DNA of 64,000 nt. Origin: Winogradskyella sediminis (lineage in GTDB: Bacteria > Bacteroidota > Bacteroidia > Flavobacteriales > Flavobacteriaceae). Below are positions 36,551-45,154 of the stretch, in pieces. The position numbers and the translations under genes are program-made. The DNA is taken from NCBI RefSeq assembly GCF_003387355.1, contig NZ_QUNH01000001.1:1659510-1723509 (forward strand). The letters are read 5' to 3'. The notes beneath the pieces are model-generated. The model was not told where the DNA came from, made no database searches, and worked only from the letters and a program-made list of their open reading frames with translations. Each line of letters starts with the position of its first letter. Positions within the stretch are counted from its first letter, which is position 1.

Positions 36551-38902
36551 ATGATTTTAAATTATATAAAAATAGCATTCCGGACGTTACGTAAAAATAA
36601 AGGGTATAGCTTTCTGAATATTTTCGGATTAGCCATCGGAATTACCTGTGCCAGTTTAATCTTTCTATGGGTTGAAGATGAGTTGAGTTTCGATTCGGAA
36701 TTTGAAAAGCAAGATCAAGTGTATTATGTGCCAACGCATCAAGAATATGATGGAGAATGGCGAACGTTCAATTCTACACCAGGACCATTTGCGGAAGCTA
36801 TGAAAACGGAAATTCCAGGAATTGTTAAAGCATCACGCACTAAACATAGAGATTTATTATTTTCTGTAAATGATAATGCCATTAATAGTGGTGGACGTTT
36901 TGTAGATGAAGATTTTATAACAATATTTAGCTTAAAATTTGTTGAAGGTAATGCTAAAGAGGCTTTTAATAATCCTGAAGCCATCGTTATTACGCAAGAA
37001 ACGGCAGAACAGTTGTATGGCAAAAATGCAAAGGCCATTGGTAAAGTACTCAAAGTAGATAATACTGAGAACTATTTAATTTCTGGAGTGATTGAAAATC
37101 TTCCAAAAAACGTCACATTTCCCATCAATTGGATTGCACCATTTGAGCGTTGGAGTGGAGACAAAGAATGGACCAATGGTTATGGTAGTTTTTTCGCCGA
37201 TACCTTTGTAGAATTATCACCAGAAGCCGATTTTAATGATGTTGATGCACAAGTAAGAGGTTTATTAGAGAAGAAAACAGGAGATAGTGACTCAAAAGCT
37301 TTTTTACATTCTATAAAAGATTGGCACTTAAGAGCTCATTTTGAAAATGGAAAGCAAGTTGGTGGACGCATAGATTCGGTGAGACTATTTACTATCATTG
37401 CTTTAATTATCTTATTAATTGCGTGTATTAATTTTATGAATTTATCCACAGCACGAAGCGAAAAACGAGCAAACGAAGTTGGAGTCAGAAAAGCGATGGG
37501 TTCTGGTCGCACAAGATTAATTTTTCAATTTATTTCAGAAGCTTTGATTCTGGCTTTTATAGCTAGTTTAGTGAGTGTACTGTTCCTGTTTGTGTTGTTG
37601 CCGCAATTCAATTTACTTATAGAAAAAGATTTAGTTTTAGGATTGTCGCAACCATTTCACATTGTATTTTTATTAGGAATTACCTTGGTGTGCGGCATCA
37701 TCGCAGGACTGTATCCTGCTTTTTATCTATCGTCGTTTAAGCCTGTTGAGGTTTTAAAAGGACTAAAAGTTACACACGGTTCTGCAAATTATATCCGGAA
37801 AGGACTCGTTGTTGGTCAGTTTACAATTTCAATCGTATTTATTATTTGTACCATTTTAGTCTATCAACAACTTCAACATATAAAAAATAGAGACTTAGGT
37901 TTTGATAAAGACCAATTGATTTCGTTGAATGTCAATGGAACTATGATCCAAAAATTTGATGTCATTAAACAAGATTTAATTCAAACAGGTGCGGTTTCAA
38001 GCGTCGGTTTAAATAATTCTGGGATTTTAAATGGAGGTAATAATGGTTCTAACTTAACGTGGACAGGCGGAACAAACACAGAAGACGTCTTAATTTTCTT
38101 TAGATATATTAGTTCCGATTTCTTGGAAACTGCAGGTATGGAACTCGTTGAAGGTCGTGGGTTTTATGAAAACATGGCAAAAGACAGTACGAGTGTTTTA
38201 ATTACAGAATCCTTTGCTAAACTGATGGGACAAGGCAGTGCAATTGGTAAGAAGATAGATCGAGGAGATGTGTATACGGTTGTTGGTGTTGTAAAAGATT
38301 ACCTTTTTGATGACATGTATGGACAAAGTGATCCTGTGATGTTTTTTAACTACCATGGTGAAGCGAGTTATATGTATTTAAAAACAAATCCTAAAATAGG
38401 AACTAGCGATGTGTTGTCTAAAATTGAAGCAGTAATGAAAAAACACAACCCAGCATTTCCTTTTGAATACAGTTTTGTAGATGATGCGTTTAACGCTAAA
38501 TTTAAAAGTGAACAACTCGTTGGGAAGCTATCTCAGCTTTTTGCCTTATTGGCCATTCTTATTTCATGTTTGGGACTTTTTGGATTGGCAGCATACACCG
38601 CAGAACAGCGTAGCAAAGAAATTGGAGTTCGTAAAGTTTTAGGAGCAAGTGTTTCTGGTATTGTAAAATTATTATCTAAAGACTTTTTAAAACTCGTTGG
38701 TCTTGCCATTGTAATTGCTATTCCTGTGGCTTGGTATGTTATGGATAATTGGCTTGGGAATTATGCCTACCGCATAGAAATCAATGGATGGATTTTTGTC
38801 ATAGCTGGAATAGTTGCTATTGTAATTGCAATGGTGACGGTAAGTTTTCAGGCGATTAAAGCGGCAATTGCAAATCCTGTGGATAGTTTAAAAACCGAAT
38901 AA
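36551..38902 (+). CDS. MacB/FtsX-type ABC permease 4
   Basis: Fourth paralog, 783 residues. It has N-terminal YIKIAFRTLRKNKGYSFLNIFGLAIG, FtsX unit one with RANEVGVRKAMGSGRTRL and unit two with EQRSKEIGVRKVLGASVSGI, and it ends VDSLKTE. Its middle region LRAHFENGKQVGGRIDSVRLF matches the corresponding part of permease 1 (LRSEFENGVQSGGRIENVWLF), so these two are probably the closest pair. It has its own promoter and activator sites and is followed by its own ATPase and the outer-membrane factor. Confidence 0.9.
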   Translation: MILNYIKIAFRTLRKNKGYSFLNIFGLAIGITCASLIFLWVEDELSFDSEFEKQDQVYYVPTHQEYDGEWRTFNSTPGPFAEAMKTEIPGIVKASRTKHRDLLFSVNDNAINSGGRFVDEDFITIFSLKFVEGNAKEAFNNPEAIVITQETAEQLYGKNAKAIGKVLKVDNTENYLISGVIENLPKNVTFPINWIAPFERWSGDKEWTNGYGSFFADTFVELSPEADFNDVDAQVRGLLEKKTGDSDSKAFLHSIKDWHLRAHFENGKQVGGRIDSVRLFTIIALIILLIACINFMNLSTARSEKRANEVGVRKAMGSGRTRLIFQFISEALILAFIASLVSVLFLFVLLPQFNLLIEKDLVLGLSQPFHIVFLLGITLVCGIIAGLYPAFYLSSFKPVEVLKGLKVTHGSANYIRKGLVVGQFTISIVFIICTILVYQQLQHIKNRDLGFDKDQLISLNVNGTMIQKFDVIKQDLIQTGAVSSVGLNNSGILNGGNNGSNLTWTGGTNTEDVLIFFRYISSDFLETAGMELVEGRGFYENMAKDSTSVLITESFAKLMGQGSAIGKKIDRGDVYTVVGVVKDYLFDDMYGQSDPVMFFNYHGEASYMYLKTNPKIGTSDVLSKIEAVMKKHNPAFPFEYSFVDDAFNAKFKSEQLVGKLSQLFALLAILISCLGLFGLAAYTAEQRSKEIGVRKVLGASVSGIVKLLSKDFLKLVGLAIVIAIPVAWYVMDNWLGNYAYRIEINGWIFVIAGIVAIVIAMVTVSFQAIKAAIANPVDSLKTE

Positions 38903-38920
38903 ATAAAATCATCAATCAAA

Positions 38921-39592
38921 ATGCAAAATATATTAGTAAGCTTAAACGAAGCCACAAGAACAGTCAATTCAGGAAGCAATAAAGTCACATTACTAGATAA
39001 TATTAATTTTAATGTAGAGGAAGGTGAATTCATTTCACTTATGGGACCTTCTGGTTCTGGGAAATCTACTTTGTTGAATTGTATTGGTATGTTAGATAAT
39101 TTTACAGGTGGAGGTTATACCTTTTTAGGTGAACCTGTGCATAGTATGAAAGAAAAAAACCGCTCTAAACTCTACAAAGAATATATCGGTTTTGTGTTTC
39201 AGGCGTATCATCTTATTGATGAACTCACCGTTTACGAAAATATAGAAACACCATTACTTTATAAAAACGTAAAATCTTCTGAACGTAAAGCGATGGTTGC
39301 TGATATGCTAGACCGATTTAATATCGTAGGAAAGAAAGATTTATTCCCAATACAATTAAGTGGAGGGCAACAACAACTCGTTGGGATTGCCAGAGCCTTA
39401 ATAGGACAACCAAAGCTCATTTTAGCAGACGAACCAACTGGTAATCTCAACTCTAAACAAAGCGAGGAAATCATGGAACTCTTTGCTCAGTTAAATAAAG
39501 AAGGAGTCACCATAATACAAGCCACACATTCTGAAAGTAATGCTGCTTATGGTTCTAGAATTATTAATCTACTTGATGGAAAAATAGTATAA
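38921..39592 (+). CDS. MacB/LolD-type ABC ATPase (second copy, altered D-loop)
   Basis: ABC ATPase of 223 residues: Walker A GPSGSGKST, Q-loop FQAYHLIDELTVYENIETPL, signature LSGGQQQLVGIARAL, Walker B LILADEPTGNLNS, H-loop ATHSES. Two changes from the first copy stand out: the D-loop Asp is Asn (GNLN for GNLD), and the conserved Arg after LSGGQQQ is Leu. These may slow the ATPase cycle or reflect heterodimers with the first copy. It starts 18 bp after permease 4. Confidence 0.9.
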   Translation: MQNILVSLNEATRTVNSGSNKVTLLDNINFNVEEGEFISLMGPSGSGKSTLLNCIGMLDNFTGGGYTFLGEPVHSMKEKNRSKLYKEYIGFVFQAYHLIDELTVYENIETPLLYKNVKSSERKAMVADMLDRFNIVGKKDLFPIQLSGGQQQLVGIARALIGQPKLILADEPTGNLNSKQSEEIMELFAQLNKEGVTIIQATHSESNAAYGSRIINLLDGKIV

Positions 39593-39656
39593 ATATTTAA
39601 CTGAAATTTTCTCTTGAGTGGACTTTAGGGGTGTTTTATAAAATTATACAATAATC

Positions 39657-41078
39657 ATGATACATAAACTCATACTATTAATCATCATTGTAATGATGAG
39701 TTGGGCTGGTTTTGCTCAAAATACAACGAACAAAAGTTATACTTTAGACGATTGTATTGCTATCGCTTTAGAGCACAACCTCGATTTAAAATCAACCAAT
39801 TTACAAGCCAATTCAGCAAAAGTAAATTACCAACAATCCAAAGCCGATGTGTTACCAAGTCTTAATGGTAGTTTTAATTTGGGTGTTAATGATGGCAGAA
39901 GTATCGACCCATTTACCAACGCTTATATCAATCAAGAATTAACCTTTTCTAACTTAGGATTGAGTTTAGATATGATCATTTTTAATGGTTTTCGATTATT
40001 AAATGCTGCCAAACAAAATCGATTGAATAAAAAAGCTTCCGACTTAGAAATTGAAGCAGCGCAACAAGATTTAATATTGAATATCACCTTGGCCTATCTT
40101 CAAGTTTTAAATGCAAAAGATGTATTAGAGTTGGCTAAATCCCGATTAGAAACAACAAAACAACAGCTTAAAATTCAACAAGATTTTTACGATAACGAAT
40201 CAGGAAATCCTGCAGATTACGCTGATATTCTAGGACAAGTGGCAAGCGATGAAACCAGTGTCTTAGTAGCTGAAAGCAGCTTAAATAATGCCAAAATAAG
40301 TTTACAGCAATTAATGAATTTAAAAGAAGATATTCACTTAGCAACCGATGGTTTACTTCTAGAATTTAATAAATATGAAGTTTCTGCCAATACTGTTTTT
40401 GAAGACGCTATTCGTAACCTAGCCACATTTAAAGCTAAGGAATTGCGTATAGAAGCAGCCAAAAAAGGGGTGCGTGTTGCGAAGTCTCAGTTTACACCCG
40501 AAATTTCACTTTTTGGAGGTTTAAATACAAACTATTCTAGCGCAGCGGAATTATTTACCGCCACAGGGTCAAGTTTTGTTGAAACCGGAGATTTTGTAAC
40601 GGTTGACGATGAAGATTTGCCGATTATGACAGAACAGACCAATTATGCTTCAGAAGGTATTGATTATACCGACCAATTAGATAATAATCTCAATACGGTT
40701 GTTGGTGTTCAGGTTAATGTGCCATTATTCAATGGTTTTAGAGCGAAAAACAATGTGGCTTTAGAAAAAATTAAAGTTGAAGAATCCATCATTGAGTTAG
40801 AACGTACACATGTTGACATTAAGAATGCGATTGCTCAGGTATATTTTGATATGGAAGCCGCTTATAAACGTCATCAAAGTTTAGAAAAACAAGTGGAAGC
40901 TTATCAGGAATCTTATCGTATTAATGATATCCGATTTAAAAATGGCGTCTCTAATTTCTTAAATTATATCACGAGTAAAAATAATTTAGACAATGCTAAA
41001 GTCAATCTCGCCAATGCCAAATACGATTACTTACTGCGCGTAAAAGTATTGGATTATTATAGAGGTATTAAGGGGTAA
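39657..41078 (+). CDS. TolC-family outer-membrane efflux protein
   Basis: Outer-membrane factor of 473 residues. A signal peptide (cleavage likely after GFAQ) is followed by the duplicated TolC layout of long helices and beta strands: SYTLDDCIAIALEHNLDLKS near the start, and a second repeat around NNVALEKIKVEESIIELERTHVDIKNAI. It probably forms the exit duct for the adaptor-permease system and is the last gene of the second unit. Confidence 0.9.
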   Translation: MIHKLILLIIIVMMSWAGFAQNTTNKSYTLDDCIAIALEHNLDLKSTNLQANSAKVNYQQSKADVLPSLNGSFNLGVNDGRSIDPFTNAYINQELTFSNLGLSLDMIIFNGFRLLNAAKQNRLNKKASDLEIEAAQQDLILNITLAYLQVLNAKDVLELAKSRLETTKQQLKIQQDFYDNESGNPADYADILGQVASDETSVLVAESSLNNAKISLQQLMNLKEDIHLATDGLLLEFNKYEVSANTVFEDAIRNLATFKAKELRIEAAKKGVRVAKSQFTPEISLFGGLNTNYSSAAELFTATGSSFVETGDFVTVDDEDLPIMTEQTNYASEGIDYTDQLDNNLNTVVGVQVNVPLFNGFRAKNNVALEKIKVEESIIELERTHVDIKNAIAQVYFDMEAAYKRHQSLEKQVEAYQESYRINDIRFKNGVSNFLNYITSKNNLDNAKVNLANAKYDYLLRVKVLDYYRGIKG

Positions 41079-41193
41079 AGAAGATATTACGATTTTTAAT
41101 CACGAAAGTAATGAGATACTTTTAGTGGCTTTTGAGTTAATTGATGTTGGGTTAAAGAATTTACTTTATAGCTTATATAACCACACGAACATC

Positions 41194-42177
41194 ATGTACT
41201 ACAGAAAAAAACATGGCAGAGGCTTTCGATATGTCGATAGTACTGATAAAACTATAAAGGATAAAGATTTAAAAGATTGGTTTAAAGCCTTGGTTATTCC
41301 ACCAGCTTGGACCGATGTTGAAATTACTACCAACAAATCGGCTAAAATTTTAGCCACAGGTAGAGACGATAAAAATAGAAAACAGTATATCTATAATCCA
41401 AAATATAGAGAAAAGCAAGAACAGCAAAAATTCGATCGCATTGTTAAGTTTGCAGGTCAATTAGAACGTATGCGTCGTGTTACCGGACAACACCTTCGTA
41501 AACGAAAATTGGTTAAAGAAAAAGTGCTGGCATGTATGGTGAGACTTCTGGAAGCCGCGTATTTTAGACCTGGGAGTGATTATTATGCCAAAGAAAACGA
41601 GAGTTATGGTTTAACGACCATGCGAAGTAAACATTTGCAAATTGAACATGATGAACTCATCTTTAATTATATCGGGAAATCGGGTAAAGAACAAGAACGC
41701 CATATCGTTGATAGAAAGTTAGCGAAAATCGTGCAAGAGATAGACGATTTGCCTGGTTATGAAATATTTAAGTTTATTGATGAAGCCGGAGAAAAGCAGG
41801 ATGTTAAAAGTGAACATCTCAATGACTATATTAAGGAGGTGATGGGTGAAGAATTTTCTGCAAAAGACTTTAGAACATGGGCAGGAACAGTGATTGCCGC
41901 CATGGCATTAGATGAAATTGGGTATTCTAAAAAACAAGACCAAAAAGAATTAGATAAAAATATCCGTGAAGCGGTCATAAAAGTAAGTGAGCGTTTGGGA
42001 AACACACCATCGGTTGCACGCAGTTCTTATATTGATCCGCGTGTTATTGATGAATATATTGATGGCAAAACCATCAACTATTTTCAAAAGGAAATAGCAC
42101 GACTATTAAAAGTAAATGAAAACCTTTCGAGAGAGGAAATTGGAGTTTTGTGTATGCTGAAGAGAAAATTGAAATAG
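41194..42177 (+). CDS. Type IB DNA topoisomerase (poxvirus-like)
   Basis: Protein of 327 residues of the small bacterial/poxviral topoisomerase IB family, which relaxes DNA through a 3'-phosphotyrosine. RKKHGRGFRY and VIPPAWTDVEI mark the N-terminal domain. The catalytic domain has the KHLQIEHDELIFNYIGKSGK active-site lysine region, DFRTWAGTVIAA and the nucleophile in ARSSYIDPR (Tyr279 from ATG 41194). A GTG at 41125 would add 23 residues of unclear value. Confidence 0.9.
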   Translation: MYYRKKHGRGFRYVDSTDKTIKDKDLKDWFKALVIPPAWTDVEITTNKSAKILATGRDDKNRKQYIYNPKYREKQEQQKFDRIVKFAGQLERMRRVTGQHLRKRKLVKEKVLACMVRLLEAAYFRPGSDYYAKENESYGLTTMRSKHLQIEHDELIFNYIGKSGKEQERHIVDRKLAKIVQEIDDLPGYEIFKFIDEAGEKQDVKSEHLNDYIKEVMGEEFSAKDFRTWAGTVIAAMALDEIGYSKKQDQKELDKNIREAVIKVSERLGNTPSVARSSYIDPRVIDEYIDGKTINYFQKEIARLLKVNENLSREEIGVLCMLKRKLK

Positions 42178-42213
42178 CTCAAATGCTAACTTTAAATAAT
42201 ATCACAGTATCAT

Positions 42214-42250
42214 AAAAAAAAAGCAACCTTCTGTAGAAAGTTGCTTTTCA
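42214..42250. terminator. Bidirectional terminator between topoisomerase and msrA
   Basis: AAGCAAC (42221-42227) and GTTGCTT (42240-42246) form a hairpin extended by TTCT/AGAA, with A-run on one side and T-run on the other. It can serve both convergent genes. Confidence 0.82.
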
Positions 42251-42259
42251 AATTCTTAA

Positions 42260-42799
42260 TTATTTTAATAAAGCAGAATGAAGCTTTCTCAATTTGGATA
42301 ATTTAGGTTCAATAACAAAACTACAGTACCCATAATCTGGATTGTTTTCATAAAAATCCTGATGCTCTTGTTCCGCTTCATAAAACGTAGGAGCTGCAGT
42401 TAATTCTGTTATAATCGGTTGTTCGTAATACGGTTTTAATTCATTTAGAACTCGATTTGCAACTTCCTTTTGCGCATCATTATGATAGAAAATTACTGAG
42501 CGGTATTGTGTTCCACGGTCGGCACCTTGTCTATTAAGTGTTGTTGGATCGTGAGTAGTCATAAAAATGATTAAAATAGCTTCGTAGCTAATCACGTTAG
42601 CGTCAAAAGTCACTTGAACGACTTCTGCATGACCTGTTAAACCAGAACAGATTTCTCTGTACGTAGGTTTTCCGGGTACATTCCCTCCAGCATATCCAGA
42701 GATAACTTGTTCTACACCTTTAACCTCTTGAAACACGGCTTCTGTACACCAAAAACAGCCGCCACCAACTGTTGCTATTTGTAAGTTTTTAGTACTCAT
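42260..42799 (-). CDS. msrA: Peptide-methionine (S)-S-oxide reductase
   Basis: Enzyme of 179 residues repairing methionine-S-sulfoxide. The active site GGGCFWCTEAVF has nucleophile Cys15; the family blocks GYAGG, YREICSGLTGHAEVVQV and HDPTTLNRQGADRGTQYRS are intact. No signal peptide, so it is cytoplasmic. Its start overlaps the msrB stop (TAATG), so the two are coupled and repair both sulfoxide epimers. Confidence 0.96.
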   Translation of the reverse strand: MSTKNLQIATVGGGCFWCTEAVFQEVKGVEQVISGYAGGNVPGKPTYREICSGLTGHAEVVQVTFDANVISYEAILIIFMTTHDPTTLNRQGADRGTQYRSVIFYHNDAQKEVANRVLNELKPYYEQPIITELTAAPTFYEAEQEHQDFYENNPDYGYCSFVIEPKLSKLRKLHSALLK

Positions 42800-43251
42800 T
42801 ATGCTGTTTCTTTATCTAAAATCATAGATTCTGAATTCACGCAGTAGCGCAATCCACTCGGTTCTGGGCCATCTGGAAAAACGTGTCCCAGATGAGCATC
42901 GCAAGTATTGCACATCACTTCTACGCGAACCATGCCATAAGTCGTGTCTTTTTCATACTTAATAGCATTTTCTTCTATAGGTTGCGTAAAGCTTGGCCAA
43001 CCTGTGCCTGAACTGAATTTTATTGTAGAATCGAATAATGGTGTGTTGCAACAAACGCAATGGTACTTGCCTTCTTCATAAGTTGTGCAAAGGTCACCAG
43101 TATGCGCACGTTCGGTACCTTTTTGACGAGTAATTCTATATTGCTCATCTGTTAATTGCGCTTTCCATTCAGCCTCAGTTTTCTCAACACGACGGTCTGG
43201 AGTAGGGTTGCCATTAACAGAAAAGTTAATAATGTCTTTCCAAGTTAACAT
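42799..43251 (-). CDS. msrB: Peptide-methionine (R)-S-oxide reductase
   Basis: Enzyme of 150 residues for methionine-R-sulfoxide. Zinc-binding pairs are in YHCVCCNTPLF and VMCNTCDAHLGHVF, SGTGWPSF is typical, and the catalytic Cys is in RYCVNSESM. Cytoplasmic, first gene of the msrBA unit. A ribosome start at the internal ATGs is unlikely because the N-terminal LTWKDIINFSVNGN block is common in flavobacterial homologs. Confidence 0.96.
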   Translation of the reverse strand: MLTWKDIINFSVNGNPTPDRRVEKTEAEWKAQLTDEQYRITRQKGTERAHTGDLCTTYEEGKYHCVCCNTPLFDSTIKFSSGTGWPSFTQPIEENAIKYEKDTTYGMVRVEVMCNTCDAHLGHVFPDGPEPSGLRYCVNSESMILDKETA

Positions 43252-43327
43252 AGATTTGTATTTAAATAAAATAGTCGTGAAAATATCAAATTACTTTCAC
43301 GAAAAATAGATTTCAATTTTAAAAATT

Positions 43328-43567
43328 TTAATTATTTCTGAGGGCAGTGATTAATTCATCCTTTTTCATTTTAGATCTTCCTTCGATATCTACATTTTTA
43401 GCTTGTTCGTAAAGTTCATCTTTGGTCCATTCTTCATATGGTTTTGCTTTACCGCCTTTTTTGCCAGCATCTGGTGTGTTGGCAATTCTTGCTGCTTTTT
43501 CTTTACTGTAACCTTTATCGCGCAAAGCGTCGTATTGATCTTCATTTTTAATTCTTGAACGTGCCAT
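43328..43567 (-). CDS. Small Rho N-terminal-like domain protein
   Basis: Basic protein of 79 residues. The N-terminal half (RIKNEDQYDALRDKGYSKEKAARIANTPDAGKKGG is split as motif YDALRDKGYSKEKAARIAN) resembles a domain common in small stress-associated bacterial proteins. The C-terminal half, EEWTKDELYEQAKNVDIEGRS and KMKKDELITALRN, is a SAP/Rho_N-like helix-extended-helix unit that may bind nucleic acid. Function is unknown; it is a single gene after msrB on the same strand with a 76 bp gap. Confidence 0.8.
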   Translation of the reverse strand: MARSRIKNEDQYDALRDKGYSKEKAARIANTPDAGKKGGKAKPYEEWTKDELYEQAKNVDIEGRSKMKKDELITALRNN

Positions 43568-43876
43568 GTATATATGTCTTTATAATTTGTAACCAATAAG
43601 TTCTTAATAAAAGGCACAATTGCTTAGCGCTATTGCAACAAAAATTGGCTGTGTTAATAAGCAACACAATAGAAATATCTATACGTTGTCTTTGCGATTT
43701 TATATAGGATTCGGGTCATAGGGTTAATTGTAACTCTAATTTAAGGTTGATATTTTATGGTTTGGTATTCTGAGACGTTAAGTTTTTCTTAAATAGACAG
43801 AAAAGGGTCGTATGATTCTTTATTCTCTATGAGAAACAATAATTTTGCAGCTTATTATAATGAAAATAAGAAATTT
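43568..43876. other. Intergenic stretch, 309 bp
   Basis: Divergent promoter region between the Rho_N-type gene and the FKBP gene. The only signal seen is TAATTTTG at 43840-43847, a possible -7 box 30 bp before the FKBP ATG. No RNA gene or repeat recognised. Confidence 0.5.
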
Positions 43877-44305
43877 ATGAGTCAAGTAAAAGAAAATGAT
43901 ACTGTAAAAGTACATTATACAGGAAAATTAAAAAACGGACAAGTCTTTGATAGTTCTTTAGAGCGCGAGCCTTTAGAGTTTACATTAGGTCAAGGGATGT
44001 TGATTCCTGGTTTTGAAAAAGCAGTTATTGATATGAAAGTAAACGATAAAAAAACTGTAGATATTCCTGTAACTGAAGCTTATGGTGAAGTGAGACAAGA
44101 GTTATTTCACAAAGTTGAAAAGGCACAGTTACCAGAGGAGGTAAAGCCAGAAGTAGGATTAGGTTTAGTGTCTAAAGATGCACAAGGTAACGAGCATCCT
44201 TTCAAAATTGTAGAGGTGAATGAAGACCATATTGTTGTAGATGGAAATCATCCTTTAGCAGGACAAGAATTAGTATTTGATCTTGAATTGGTAGAGATTA
44301 AGTAA
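43877..44305 (+). CDS. SlyD-like FKBP-type peptidyl-prolyl isomerase
   Basis: Protein of 142 residues. The FKBP half is split by an insert-in-flap domain as in SlyD: VKVHYTGKLKNGQVFDSS, then EPLEFTLGQGMLIPGFEKAV, insert around residues 70-125, and the closing NHPLAGQELVFDLELVEIK. It catalyses prolyl isomerisation and chaperones folding in the cytoplasm. SlyD's His-rich tail is absent. ATG 43877 is preferred to 43829 because of the family N-terminus and the -7-like motif just upstream. Confidence 0.92.
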   Translation: MSQVKENDTVKVHYTGKLKNGQVFDSSLEREPLEFTLGQGMLIPGFEKAVIDMKVNDKKTVDIPVTEAYGEVRQELFHKVEKAQLPEEVKPEVGLGLVSKDAQGNEHPFKIVEVNEDHIVVDGNHPLAGQELVFDLELVEIK

Positions 44306-44327
44306 GACCTTCTGATTGAGATATAAG

Positions 44328-44358
44328 AAAACCTATGAAGTTAATTTCATAGGTTTTT
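44328..44358 (+). terminator. Intrinsic terminator of the FKBP gene
   Basis: AAAACCTATGAA and its exact complement enclose a 5 nt loop, followed by T residues, 22 bp after the stop codon. Confidence 0.9.
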
Positions 44359-44570
44359 TGTTTTAAAACTGAGTGTGTTTTTATGTTAGTCAAATATTAT
44401 AATTTGTTTGAGGTGATTAAATATACAATACCAGTGTAAAAAGTATCTACAAAACAAAGCACGATTTAATAAAAAACTTCTATCTCCTTTATAATTTTAG
44501 CGATTCAGTTTTTGTGCAATCGGTGAGATTAACTTCGTAATGCTCTGGTGTACTATATATTTTAAAAACA
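44359..44570. other. Intergenic stretch between two terminators
   Basis: About 210 bp of AT-rich sequence between the FKBP terminator and the ssrA terminator. With those terminators the whole gene-free span is 334 bp. No coding or RNA signal seen. Confidence 0.5.
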
Positions 44571-44605
44571 ACAAAGTGCAATCAAGTTAACTTGTTGCAC
44601 TTTGT
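44571..44605 (-). terminator. Terminator of ssrA
   Basis: 11 bp arms ACAAAGTGCAA (44571-44581) and TTGCACTTTGT (44595-44605) around an inner palindrome CAAGTTAACTTG. On the minus strand T-rich sequence follows. It lies 35 bp past the tmRNA 3' end. Confidence 0.85.
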
Positions 44606-44639
44606 ATGTTTAAAATCACAACAAAGTTGTGCTTCATTG

Positions 44640-45033
44640 TGGAGTCGGAGAGAATCGAACTCTCGTCCAAACAAGTAACCAAAGGGCTTTCTACACGTTT
44701 AGTCTTTTCTTAGATTTTAGACGTAAAGCTGGTTAAAGACAACCCACTTTACGCTTAGCTTTTTAATCTCGAAAGGGCATCAAAGCGCTACCCAATCTTA
44801 GTCAATTTTTACGATGCCTCATGCAGAAACGCCACTGACTAGGGCTTTTCGGAGACATTTAGCCTTCCTACCTTGTAGGAATGAGCACGAAATCTTACTG
44901 TAATTCAGATTATGCAGCTAAAGCGTAGTTATTCTCGCCGTTTAAAATTTGGTCTAGCCTTTTAGGTGTTTCAATGCCATTACACCACGTGCTTACCATT
45001 TAATTAATCTCGCTGTCAAAACCAGTCGACCCC
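44640..45033 (-). ncRNA. ssrA: Transfer-messenger RNA (tmRNA)
   Basis: One-piece tmRNA of 394 nt that rescues stalled ribosomes. The 5' end GGGGTCGACTGGTTTTGACA pairs with the 3' end, which carries the TΨC-arm sequence GAGAGTTCGATTCTCTC and an encoded terminal CCA (44640-44642). The tag reading frame lies at 44910-44939 and encodes GENNYALAA before TAA; with the charged alanine the tag is AGENNYALAA, the form usual in flavobacteria. No SmpB gene is in the window. Confidence 0.98.
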
Positions 45034-45154
45034 AAAATTTGAAATAAATGGACGGCGAAGTTACGAAAAAAGTTGCGCAACCTCATAAATCCTTTTACAT
45101 TCGTGCAAATATTATTCCATATTCAATTTTGACAGTTTTAAAATTATAATAAGT

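Noticed and set aside
43390..43617. 75-residue minus-strand frame overlapping the Rho_N-type gene
   Set aside because: Other-frame shadow of the 79-residue protein, which has the recognisable SAP/Rho_N-like pattern.
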